Positions 15,912-23,021 of a DNA stretch of 25,727 bases are shown in pieces (the first letter of the stretch is position 1; every line of letters begins with the position of its first letter). The notes under the pieces are model-generated. The model did no database searches. It was not told the origin of the DNA and saw only the letters and a list, made by a program, of their open reading frames with translations. The stretch is taken from contig JBKJQB010000146.1 in assembly GCA_046594105.1 (NCBI GenBank), positions 1 through 25,727 on the forward strand, written 5' to 3'. This DNA is from JBDSGC01 sp046594105 (lineage in GTDB: Bacteria; Acidobacteriota; Thermoanaerobaculia; Gp7-AA8). A program made the translations under genes and the position numbers.

Positions 15912-17010
15912 CGCAGTCTCCCCCTCTCGTCACCGTCATCACGTGAAATCCGACATTGACGAACGCGCGGTCGCTCGCCGCCAGTTCGGCGGAGCGTGCC
16001 CGATCCTCCCGGAACCGGCCGGCCACCGAGGCCGGCAGCGGACGATCGATCATCAGCGCCCGATAGCAGACCGTGGCGCCGTCGCGAGCAACGCGAAGGA
16101 TCTCCTCGAAAAACGGGGCCAGCTCCTCTTCCGGCAGCCACTCCGTCACGTTCGAGAGATAGAACTTGTCGCAGCTGGAGTCCGCGCGTGCGCGCAGAAA
16201 CTCGCGCAGGTCGGCGTGATGGGTTTCCAGGCGGTCTGCATACTCGTCCAGTTTCTCCGCTGCGCCCGGCAATAGGTACGGAGGCCTCGCGCCGGCGTGA
16301 TCGGGATAGCGTCCGCGCAGAATCCACGAAAGGAAGTAGTTGTCCCTGATGGGCAGTTCGGTGATGCACCGCCCCGCCCGCTCGCGCAGTTCCTGTGGCA
16401 GATTCCGTGCGTTCACATACTGGTAAAACGCCGGGTCGAGCGCGAGACCGAGCACTCGTTGATGAGCCAGAAGAAACACTCCCCGCCACCCCGCGGTGTC
16501 CCATCGTTGGCGATAGAACTGTCGCTGAGACTGGAGCGTCGGCTGTTCGAAGAGCTCCTCAATGCGACTCTGCGGATGCGCGAAGCGCAGCAGCCAGCGG
16601 AGGAACGCGAAGTAACGTTCGATCCGTCCCTGCGAGATCACGCCGCGCCGAACCTGTTCCCTGCGACTGTTCCAGAAGAAGGCGGTCTCCCCGGACAGTT
16701 GACCCTTGATCGAATCGAACATGGCCAGCCGGTGGTTTCCGGCCGTCCCGCCGAGAAAATGAGTGGCTCTCCCGGCAGGCAGATGACGCACGGCGGCCAG
16801 CTTCAGGCGAAGCAGAAAGATCTGCGCACGGCTCCGGTCGATGGCGTGCAACCGCCGCGGCCCCTGCGCCAGAAGGGACAGCGCGGTGCAGCCCGCGCCG
16901 GCGATCGCAATCACCTCATCGTCATGGCCAATCTGGAGCGCTGCCAGCTCCAGACATGGATCTTCCCAGTTCTGGGCGTACATCAGCCGATCATCGGCCT
17001 GCGGTTTCAT
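15898..17010 (-). CDS. DUF3419 / BtaA-like 3-amino-3-carboxypropyl transferase
   Basis: The 370-residue protein belongs to the DUF3419 family, whose best known member BtaA moves the 3-amino-3-carboxypropyl group of S-adenosylmethionine onto diacylglycerol in betaine-lipid synthesis. Visible hallmarks are YAQNWEDP (11-18), the SAM-binding IAGAGCTALSLL with GAGC at 38-41, and D58 in HAIDRSRAQ. A C-terminal methyltransferase-like section follows (DKFYLSNVTEWLPEEELAPF, then YRALMIDRPLP). No BtaB-like methyltransferase accompanies it, so a betaine lipid is not implied. The ATG overlaps the SDR stop by four bases (ATGA). In this operon it may attach a homoserine-like unit to the carrier-bound intermediate or to a lipid; both are inference. 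Confidence 0.82.
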   Translation of the reverse strand: MKPQADDRLMYAQNWEDPCLELAALQIGHDDEVIAIAGAGCTALSLLAQGPRRLHAIDRSRAQIFLLRLKLAAVRHLPAGRATHFLGGTAGNHRLAMFDSIKGQLSGETAFFWNSRREQVRRGVISQGRIERYFAFLRWLLRFAHPQSRIEELFEQPTLQSQRQFYRQRWDTAGWRGVFLLAHQRVLGLALDPAFYQYVNARNLPQELRERAGRCITELPIRDNYFLSWILRGRYPDHAGARPPYLLPGAAEKLDEYADRLETHHADLREFLRARADSSCDKFYLSNVTEWLPEEELAPFFEEILRVARDGATVCYRALMIDRPLPASVAGRFREDRARSAELAASDRAFVNVGFHVMTVTRGGDCDAGR

Positions 17011-18152
17011 GACGGGATCCCTCGGGCCGGCTGCTGCCAGCGGGTCTCCACTCCCCTGGTCACGCAGGGCTGCAGCCAGTCGCGTGCGTGCGCGAGCTGC
17101 AGACCGGCAACGCCTCGAGTGGCCTCCTCGAATGCGCGGGTGTCGAAGGTCTTCGGCATTTCGAGTTGCCGGGTGACGGTCCGGGTCTGCTGGATGATCT
17201 GCTTGAGCCGGGGATTGCCGGTCAGCTCCACGATGTCCACGAAATCGCGGAAGAGCTGCGCGCTCACCGGCAGCGGGAGGGGCTGACCGCGCCGGCGCCA
17301 GGCGGGATCGGACTCCGTGAGGAACCCGTCGATACCGGGAAACAGCTCCCCCAGCGTGAACGACCGATCAGCACCTGCACAGATCTGATAGGTCATCCCC
17401 GGCACGAACCCCTCGTCGAAGAGATGGACGATCGATGCCGCCGCAAAGTCTGCCGGAATGAGATCGATGCGCTGATCCCGTTCGCCGGGAAACATCGCCA
17501 GCAGCCCTTCGTGGAAGAGCCGCAGGATCGGATAGAGGCCGGAGAGGCGGGAGATGCGTCCATCCGTTCTGCGGCCCACCACGATGCTCAGGCGGTAGAC
17601 GGCGATCGGGAGATCGTCCATGGCCATCCTGGCCTGCTGCTCGGCCAGCGCCTTGGAGTGCTCGTACTCGTTGTTGAATTCAACGTCGAGGTCGAGCTCG
17701 TCCTCCTGAATCGCTCCGCGCCGCCTCCCCGCCACGAATGCGGTGCTGACGATGCCGATGCGATCGACACCGTCGCAGCTGCGCGCGTGATCGAGCAGGT
17801 GTTTCGTGCTGGCCACGTTATTGAGCCGCGCCACCTCCGCGGTCTGATCGAATCGGGTGACCGCCCCTGCGTGGAGGATTGCGGTCACCGACTGGGAACG
17901 CTGGCGATCCTCCGATGTCAGTCCCAGCCCGGGGAGGGTCATGTCCCCGCGGATGGTCTTCAGCCGGGAGGCTCGTTCCCTCGACACGCCGGCCCAGGAG
18001 CCGAGCCATCGCCTCTTGGCTTCCACTTCCTCTTCGCTGCCTCGCAGCAGCGCCAGCACTCGCGGTGGATCGGGAAGCCGCAGCAGTTCGCGGACGATCT
18101 CGCATCCCACGATTCCCGTCGCGCCGGTCAGCAGAATTCGTTCGTCGTTCAT
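17007..18152 (-). CDS. SDR-family thioester-reductase-like oxidoreductase
   Basis: The 381-residue protein is an extended short-chain dehydrogenase/reductase with the nucleotide-binding GATGIVG (residues 10-16), GD at 69-70, a HAGA stretch (94-97), VSTAFV (135-140) and the catalytic YEHSK (Y163, K167). Overall it resembles the thioester-reductase / male-sterility branch, which reduces acyl chains bound to a carrier protein or CoA to aldehydes or alcohols. The ATG at 18152 has GAGG six bases upstream and is preferred; a GTG at 18164 would overlap the KAS III stop by four bases and add four residues. In this operon it could release or reduce a carrier-bound intermediate. An epimerase or ketoreductase role is also possible. 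Confidence 0.8.
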   Translation of the reverse strand: MNDERILLTGATGIVGCEIVRELLRLPDPPRVLALLRGSEEEVEAKRRWLGSWAGVSRERASRLKTIRGDMTLPGLGLTSEDRQRSQSVTAILHAGAVTRFDQTAEVARLNNVASTKHLLDHARSCDGVDRIGIVSTAFVAGRRRGAIQEDELDLDVEFNNEYEHSKALAEQQARMAMDDLPIAVYRLSIVVGRRTDGRISRLSGLYPILRLFHEGLLAMFPGERDQRIDLIPADFAAASIVHLFDEGFVPGMTYQICAGADRSFTLGELFPGIDGFLTESDPAWRRRGQPLPLPVSAQLFRDFVDIVELTGNPRLKQIIQQTRTVTRQLEMPKTFDTRAFEEATRGVAGLQLAHARDWLQPCVTRGVETRWQQPARGIPS

Positions 18153-18160
18153 GATCTGCC

Positions 18161-19267
18161 TCACACCTCGAGAATCGAGCAGCTCCAGTGAGCGCCGAAT
18201 CCCATGACAAACAGCGCGACCTTGTCGCCTTGCCTCAGGCGGCCGGCATCGGATGCGTCGAGATAATTGATGACGTTGTCGGACGCCACGACGTGCCCGA
18301 TGCGCTCGATGTTCGCGGTGTAGATCTTCCCGATCGGGATCCCCACCACCTGCGCCAGGATTTCCCAGCTCTTGAGATTGAGGTTGTGCGGGATGAGCAG
18401 GTGGAGATCACCCGGCTCCAGCCCCGCCGCGGCCAGCGCTTCGAGAATGACGCGACGGGCCAGCGGGAAATAGGCGGCAATCAACTGATCGTGGCTGACC
18501 GAGGCGTCCCAGTACGCGCCGCGGGTGATCTGCGCAGTGGCCAGAACGCGATTCGAGCGCTCGCCGCGGGAAACCACCGCCGCACACGCGCCATCCGACA
18601 TCAGGTTGTAGACAATCTCCCGTCGCGCGCTCGCAGGAAAGCGGTCGGCCGCGACGCAGAGGACGTTGTGGACCGATGGCTCGGCAAGGATCAGGGCCCG
18701 GGCCACGCGGACGGCCGCCTGGAACGAATTGCAGGCCAGCTGCGTGACCCCGATGACGGAGGCGTTGGGGATCCCCAGTTCTGCCTGGATGCACGGTCCG
18801 GGGAATCGGAACAGCGGCGTGGGGTCGGCCATGGAGCCCCACGATTCCTGATCGTCCGTGCCCATGACCGAACTGGTGGCCAGTGCGCCGGCATAGACCA
18901 CGACATCGATTCGATCGAGATCGAAACCGCTGCGGCTGCGCAGATTGCGAACGGCCTCGATGGCCATCTGGGACGCGGAGTCCTCGCGCGCCACGCGAAT
19001 CGTGGAGAAGCCCAGCTGCCGTAACTTCGCTTCATCGCTGATCGTTTTCCCCGCTTCCACCACCTGTCCGACCGTCTGCACGGTCGGCGGGAGGTAGTAG
19101 CCCATGGCCGCGATCCCCACACTCTGCGCGGCGTGACGGAACTCCTCACCGCCCGTTGCTGGAGCCGGAGGGGAGACCCTCTCCGCCGGGATCGGCCGCG
19201 AGGTGACAGGGGCTGGCCGTTGCTGCCAGGTCCGTTCGTTACGTGACTGCGGGCTCGAAGGTCTCAT
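18161..19267 (-). CDS. KAS III-like condensing enzyme (3-oxoacyl-ACP synthase III family)
   Basis: The 368-residue thiolase-fold protein begins, after a proline-rich extension of about 45 residues, with SVGIAAMGYYLP, the normal KAS III start. The nucleophile is C179 (GVTQLACNSF) and the catalytic histidine H294 (LIPHNLN). In the third active-site position classical FabH has asparagine in GNTSAAS. Here the matching segment reads ERIGHVVASDN, so a histidine (H325) takes that place. This may mean a modified condensation or an acyl-transfer role. The ATG at 19267 has GAGG about 11 bases upstream; a shorter protein starting near SVGIAAMG is possible, but no better ribosome-binding site is seen. 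It is the first gene of the ten-gene operon, probably transcribed from the 19268-19617 gap. Confidence 0.86.
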   Translation of the reverse strand: MRPSSPQSRNERTWQQRPAPVTSRPIPAERVSPPAPATGGEEFRHAAQSVGIAAMGYYLPPTVQTVGQVVEAGKTISDEAKLRQLGFSTIRVAREDSASQMAIEAVRNLRSRSGFDLDRIDVVVYAGALATSSVMGTDDQESWGSMADPTPLFRFPGPCIQAELGIPNASVIGVTQLACNSFQAAVRVARALILAEPSVHNVLCVAADRFPASARREIVYNLMSDGACAAVVSRGERSNRVLATAQITRGAYWDASVSHDQLIAAYFPLARRVILEALAAAGLEPGDLHLLIPHNLNLKSWEILAQVVGIPIGKIYTANIERIGHVVASDNVINYLDASDAGRLRQGDKVALFVMGFGAHWSCSILEV

Positions 19268-19617
19268 TGCTTTTCTGTCCTCTGGTTTCTGTGCGATCGA
19301 TCTTGTGGATCAACGATCGGCCCATGAGAGTCGCCAGTCCTGAGGAAGTTCTGAGATCTTCGCGAGGGCGCGGCGAGTCCTTCTCCTTGCAACAAGTCCC
19401 TTCTCCCCCGCGGCGAGTCCCTTCTCTCCGCGCACGGGGAGAAGGTGCCGAAGGCGGATGAGGGGTCCTCGGCCTCGGAGCAACCGCTCCAGCAAACGAA
19501 AGGGGGAGTGGGTCCTCCTGGACACTGAGGACAGAAGCTTCGCCCTTCGTGATATCAAGGCCAAACCCACTCACCTGTAGATCCCTGGCCCGCTCTGAAT
19601 GCGCCGCCTGGAATGTG
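19268..19617. promoter_or_regulatory. Divergent regulatory region between biosynthetic operon and regulator
   Basis: This 350-base gap separates the minus-strand operon from the plus-strand regulator, so it must carry both promoters, though no consensus pair is convincing. An imperfect inverted repeat lies at 19294-19319 (CGATCGATC and GATCAACGATCG around TTGTG), 27 bases before the KAS III start, and could be an operator. A hairpin repeat occupies 19371-19444. I see no gene in it. Confidence 0.45.
19371..19444. repeat. Intergenic hairpin and short direct repeats
   Basis: CGGCGAGTCC followed by TTCTC or CTTCTC occurs at 19371 and again at 19411, with a partial third copy (AAGTCCCTTCTCC) near 19394. 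The last copy leads into CTTCTCTCCG-CGCA-CGGGGAGAAG (19421-19444), a ten-pair stem with one G-U pair. It is followed by GTGCCGAAGGCGGATGAGG, a sequence style I associate with dispersed intergenic repeats of several bacterial groups. Confidence 0.65.
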
Positions 19618-21336
19618 ATGCGATTCCGCTTTGGAGAATGCGTTCTCGACGAAGAATCGCGCCAGCTGTTGCGCGATGGGGAGAGCGTGCACCTGACGCC
19701 GAAAGCCTTTCAGCTCATGGCCATCCTGCTCCGTGAGCGTCCGCGGGCCGTGTCCAAATCCGAGTTGCAGGAACGGCTCTGGCCCACGACCTTCGTTTCG
19801 GAGTCGAACCTTCCAACTCTGATCCGCGAAGTCAGAAGCGCGATCGACGACTCCGCCCGCGGGGGACGCCATCTGCGAACGATCCACCGTTTCGGCTACG
19901 CGTTCTGTGGAACCGCCGAGGAGTTGGAGAGCGACGACGCCTCCGCTCGATCGCTGGCCATCCTCCCGCTGGAGAACGCATCGGGCAATCCGGAGCTGGC
20001 CTATGTCGCCATCGGAATCTCCGAGGGGCTCATCAACGTGATCTCGCGGATGCCTGCATTCCGGGTCACCCCGCGAGCCACTGCGTTCCGTCACGCCGCC
20101 TCCACCAATGATCTCCCCTCCCTGGTCAAACACCTCGGCGTGCGGTCGATCGTCACAGGTCGGGTCACAGGCTCCACGAGCGAGGTCACCCTGCAGATCG
20201 ATCTCCTCGACGCCGCCTCCGCCCAACAGCTGTGGGGCGGTCAGTTCCGAAGGCGCGTCAGCGAGATCGCAGGACTGGAGAATGAGATCGCCGGCGAGAT
20301 CGTCGCCGTCCTCTCACCGCGACCCGTCGAGATCGAGCAACCGGCACACGCAGGAAGAGAGACCCGAAACAGCGAGGCCTATCTCCTGAACATGAAGGGT
20401 CGTTTTCACTGGAACCGGCGCACCGCGGAATCCATGCAGCGAGCAGTGCAGTGTTTCCGCGAGGCCGCCGATCTGGACCGAAATTTCGGGCCGCCCCGCG
20501 TGGGGCTCGCTGAGGCCTACGTCACCATCGGCACGCGCGACCAGCTGGACCCCGCCGAGGCCTTCTCTCTGGCGGAGGCGTATGCGAACTCCGCGCTGGA
20601 GATCGATCCCCACTCCGCGGAGGCCCATGCCGCGCTCGCCGCTGTCGAGGAAATCCATCGTTGGAACTGGTCAGGAGCCGAAGAGCGTTATCTCCTGGCC
20701 CTCGCGCTCCAGCCGAACAATGCGACGGCGCTGCAGTGGTACGCGCTGCATCTCAGCCGGCTCGGAAGGCACGAGGAAGCAAGGCAGCACATGGAGCGTG
20801 CGGCCGGGCTGGACCCCCTCTCTCTCATCATCGGAACCAATCGCGGGCTGGTCAGTTACCTCCGGCGCGACTTCCGCGTGGCCATGGACATCTATGACGA
20901 AGTGCTGGAGCTCGATCCCAACTACGAAGGCGCGCTTCTCGGAAAGGCCCTCACCCTCGACCTGCTCGACGAACGTCCCTCTGCCTGGCAGATCTACGAC
21001 CGGCTGATCGAAGCGTTCCCGGAATCGGCACATCTGCTCGCGTTCTCTGCACACTCGCTGGCCAACGGTGGACAGGAAGATCGTGGCCGTGAACGGATGG
21101 AGCGGGTCGATGCCATGCGCTCCACCCGATTCATCTCCGGCATCTACATGGCAATGCCGCTGCTTGCGCTCGGCCAGATCGACGAAGCCTTCTCGTGGCT
21201 GGAGACCGCGCTCGACCAGCGATCAGCATGGGCCGTCTACTTGATGACGGAGCCGCGCCTCGACGTGATCCGCGACGACCCGCGCTTCGTCCGGCTGCTG
21301 ACCCGGCTCAATCTCCCATATCGCGCACCTTCGTAA
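19618..21336 (+). CDS. Winged-helix (OmpR/CadC-type) regulator with TolB-like and TPR domains
   Basis: The 572-residue protein starts with an OmpR/PhoB-type winged helix (residues 1-97: MRFRFGECVLD, LTPKAFQLMAILLRE, and IHRFGYAFCG as the wing). A TolB-N-like domain follows at about 110-235 (SLAILPLENASGNPELAYVAIGISEGL), then TPR repeats to the end, starting with YLLNMKGRFHWNRR. There is no receiver domain and no clear transmembrane helix, so unlike CadC it should be cytoplasmic. The ATG at 19618 is chosen because it directly precedes the winged helix; a frame from 19549 adds unlikely residues. It is divergent from the biosynthetic operon, which suggests it controls that operon. Its TPR part closely resembles that of the kinase at 2940-4805. 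The TAA stop lies inside the left terminal repeat of the next element. Confidence 0.9.
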   Translation: MRFRFGECVLDEESRQLLRDGESVHLTPKAFQLMAILLRERPRAVSKSELQERLWPTTFVSESNLPTLIREVRSAIDDSARGGRHLRTIHRFGYAFCGTAEELESDDASARSLAILPLENASGNPELAYVAIGISEGLINVISRMPAFRVTPRATAFRHAASTNDLPSLVKHLGVRSIVTGRVTGSTSEVTLQIDLLDAASAQQLWGGQFRRRVSEIAGLENEIAGEIVAVLSPRPVEIEQPAHAGRETRNSEAYLLNMKGRFHWNRRTAESMQRAVQCFREAADLDRNFGPPRVGLAEAYVTIGTRDQLDPAEAFSLAEAYANSALEIDPHSAEAHAALAAVEEIHRWNWSGAEERYLLALALQPNNATALQWYALHLSRLGRHEEARQHMERAAGLDPLSLIIGTNRGLVSYLRRDFRVAMDIYDEVLELDPNYEGALLGKALTLDLLDERPSAWQIYDRLIEAFPESAHLLAFSAHSLANGGQEDRGRERMERVDAMRSTRFISGIYMAMPLLALGQIDEAFSWLETALDQRSAWAVYLMTEPRLDVIRDDPRFVRLLTRLNLPYRAPS

Positions 21337-21649
21337 CGCCGGCATCATTGCCGGCCGGTCCGCCGGCATCCTTGCCGGCAGGAGCTCGCCGAGCACCGCC
21401 AGCTGAAAGCCTGGCCTGACTTGGATCGACCGTCGAGAAGTCCCAGCGTAGAGCACGCGCGCCGGAGGCGCAGCCAGACGGTAGCCGGTCGGCAAGCGCG
21501 AAGCGCGCAGCCACCGGTCTGGTGCACAGTCCAGTAAAAGTCCGCCCCAGCAGGGGCGGCAGAGTCGCGGAGCGACCGCGAGACAAGCGTGGACCCTTCG
21601 ATGACTCATCCGCGTGGACGGTTTCTGGCACCCCTGCAGGCGTTACGAA
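21330..21649. repeat. 320-bp hairpin-rich intergenic element with 15-nt terminal inverted repeats
   Basis: The left edge TTCGTAACGCCGGCA (21330-21344) and the complement of the right edge (21635-21649, TTCGTAACGCCTGCA) agree at 14 of 15 positions. Inside lie two GCCGGC-N6-GCCGGC units 24 bp apart (21338-21355 and 21362-21379). Further hairpins are GCGCC-GGA-GGCGC (21459-21471), a long imperfect palindrome from CCAGAC to GTCTGG (21474-21522), CCGCCCC-AGCA-GGGGCGG (21542-21559) and GTCGC-GGA-GCGAC (21564-21576). It carries no supported gene and fills the gap between two convergent genes. It may be a non-autonomous mobile element, a composite of dispersed repeats, or a bidirectional terminator. 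Confidence 0.65.
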
Positions 21650-21661
21650 AACCAGCGCTGC

Positions 21662-22957
21662 TTACTTCGCAGCGGTCGTCTCGCGTGCAGCCTCGCTGCG
21701 GGCAGCGAGGGCGAACGGGATGATCGCGAAGGCGGTCACCACGAGGCTCACCAGCAGGCCGTGGGACAGTCCGCTGGCGTCGCCGATCATCCCGGTGATG
21801 AGCGGACCGGGACCCACTCCGAGCAGGTTCAGGACCAGCAGGGCAAAGGCCACCATCGTGGAGCGGGCGTGCACGGGCGACAGCTCCTGATACGCGGAGA
21901 ACAGCGGCCCGAACCAGGCGGTGGTCCCGGCGCTGGTGATGAACCAGCAGAGGTAGAAGAGCGGCGTTCCCGGAGGCAATGAGTAATAGAGCCAGCCCAT
22001 CGGAGTGAAAAACGCGGTCATGATCACCAGGCTCCACATCCGGCCGCCGCGAAAGCGTCGCGCGCAGAAATCGCCGAACGCTCCGCCCGCGAGGTTGCCG
22101 AGAAGACCGGCGGAGACGGCGACGATGCCGGCGCGGAAGGCAGCGTCGGCGTACTGGAAGCCACGCTCCTGCACCAGCCAGGTCACGCCGTGAAGAGCGG
22201 CACCGGAGCCGTAACAGAGCAGCGAGCCTCCCAGGAGCGCCAGCGCCAGCGCCGGCCGGTCGACGATGGCGCGCATCAGATCGCGCAGAAGTTCCCGCAC
22301 TGCCGGCCGGGCTGGAGAAACCGGCGACGCTCCCTCTTCCCGTGAGGTAATCAGTCGCCGCCGCTCCGGCTCCCGAAGCACCATGAGAAGCACCGTGGCC
22401 AGCAGCCCGATGATACCGAGGGCAAAGAAGGACACCCGCCAGCCGAAGCGCGGCGCGATCAGGCTCGAGGAGATGAGCGCCAGCGCCAGCCCGACCGGAA
22501 TGCCGGCGTAGTAAACGCCGATGGCCAGTCCCAGACGGCGCGCCGGAAAGGCGTCGCCGAGCATGGAGAGGGCTGCCGGTGTCAACGTCGCCTCACCGAT
22601 CCCCACGAAAATGCGCGGGATGGCCAGCTGGACGAAACTGCGCGCCCAACCCGACAACGCAGTCATCCCACTCCACAGAGCCAGTCCCGCGGCGATCAGC
22701 GGAAAGCGCCGGTAGCGATCAGCGGCCACGCCCAGAAAAAGACCGACCAGGGTGTAGAAGAAAACGAAGCCGAAACCGGCCAGCAGTCCGATCTGCGCGC
22801 GGGTCAATCCGAGGTCGGCGATCAGCAGCGGGGCCAGGCTGGCGATCAGCATCCGATCGACGAAGTTCAGGACGTTGAGCGCCGTCAGGAAAAACAACAG
22901 GCCCCACGCCGAGCGGGAGACCGGTTGCACTGCCGCTTCCGTGGTGAGGGTCGACAT
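21662..22957 (-). CDS. MFS transporter, Spinster-like
   Basis: This 431-residue protein has about 12 hydrophobic helices. MFS signatures include FLGVAADRYRRFPLI in the loop after helix 2 and the early ALNVLNFVDRMLIASL stretch typical of Spinster-like proteins of Proteobacteria and relatives. It is an inner-membrane secondary transporter for a small organic solute. The ATG at 22957 (MSTLTTEAAV) sits just before the first helix; the frame extends to 22996 without support. No Shine-Dalgarno is visible. The gene follows the TonB receptor at 23022-25319 on the same strand after a 64-base gap that contains a strong hairpin. The pair probably moves one substrate, first across the outer and then the inner membrane. 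The substrate is unknown. Confidence 0.9.
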   Translation of the reverse strand: MSTLTTEAAVQPVSRSAWGLLFFLTALNVLNFVDRMLIASLAPLLIADLGLTRAQIGLLAGFGFVFFYTLVGLFLGVAADRYRRFPLIAAGLALWSGMTALSGWARSFVQLAIPRIFVGIGEATLTPAALSMLGDAFPARRLGLAIGVYYAGIPVGLALALISSSLIAPRFGWRVSFFALGIIGLLATVLLMVLREPERRRLITSREEGASPVSPARPAVRELLRDLMRAIVDRPALALALLGGSLLCYGSGAALHGVTWLVQERGFQYADAAFRAGIVAVSAGLLGNLAGGAFGDFCARRFRGGRMWSLVIMTAFFTPMGWLYYSLPPGTPLFYLCWFITSAGTTAWFGPLFSAYQELSPVHARSTMVAFALLVLNLLGVGPGPLITGMIGDASGLSHGLLVSLVVTAFAIIPFALAARSEAARETTAAK

Positions 22958-22970
22958 GAAGGGAGCAGAT

Positions 22971-23001
22971 GAGGAGTGCGGGCATCTCGCCCGCACTCCT
23001 C
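22971..23001 (-). terminator. Perfect 13-bp hairpin between TonB receptor and MFS genes
   Basis: GAGGAGTGCGGGC (22971-22983), a five-base loop and its exact complement (22989-23001) form a very stable stem about 20 bases after the TonB stop. No T-run follows on either strand. It could be an attenuator that lowers MFS expression, a transcript-stabilising hairpin or a Rho-assisted terminator. Confidence 0.6.
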
Positions 23002-23021
23002 GATTTCAAATCAGTTCTGGT

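Noticed and set aside
17007..19267. KAS III and SDR as part of ordinary fatty acid synthesis
   Set aside because: Usual fab neighbours are missing, the KAS III active site is altered, and the genes are fused into the specialised operon.
21338..21379. CRISPR array
   Set aside because: Only two palindromic units with six-base gaps; no spacers of CRISPR size and no cas genes.
21330..21649. Integron attC site
   Set aside because: The ends contain GTAAC and GTTAC but do not fit the R' and R'' core-site consensus, and no integrase or cassette array is present.
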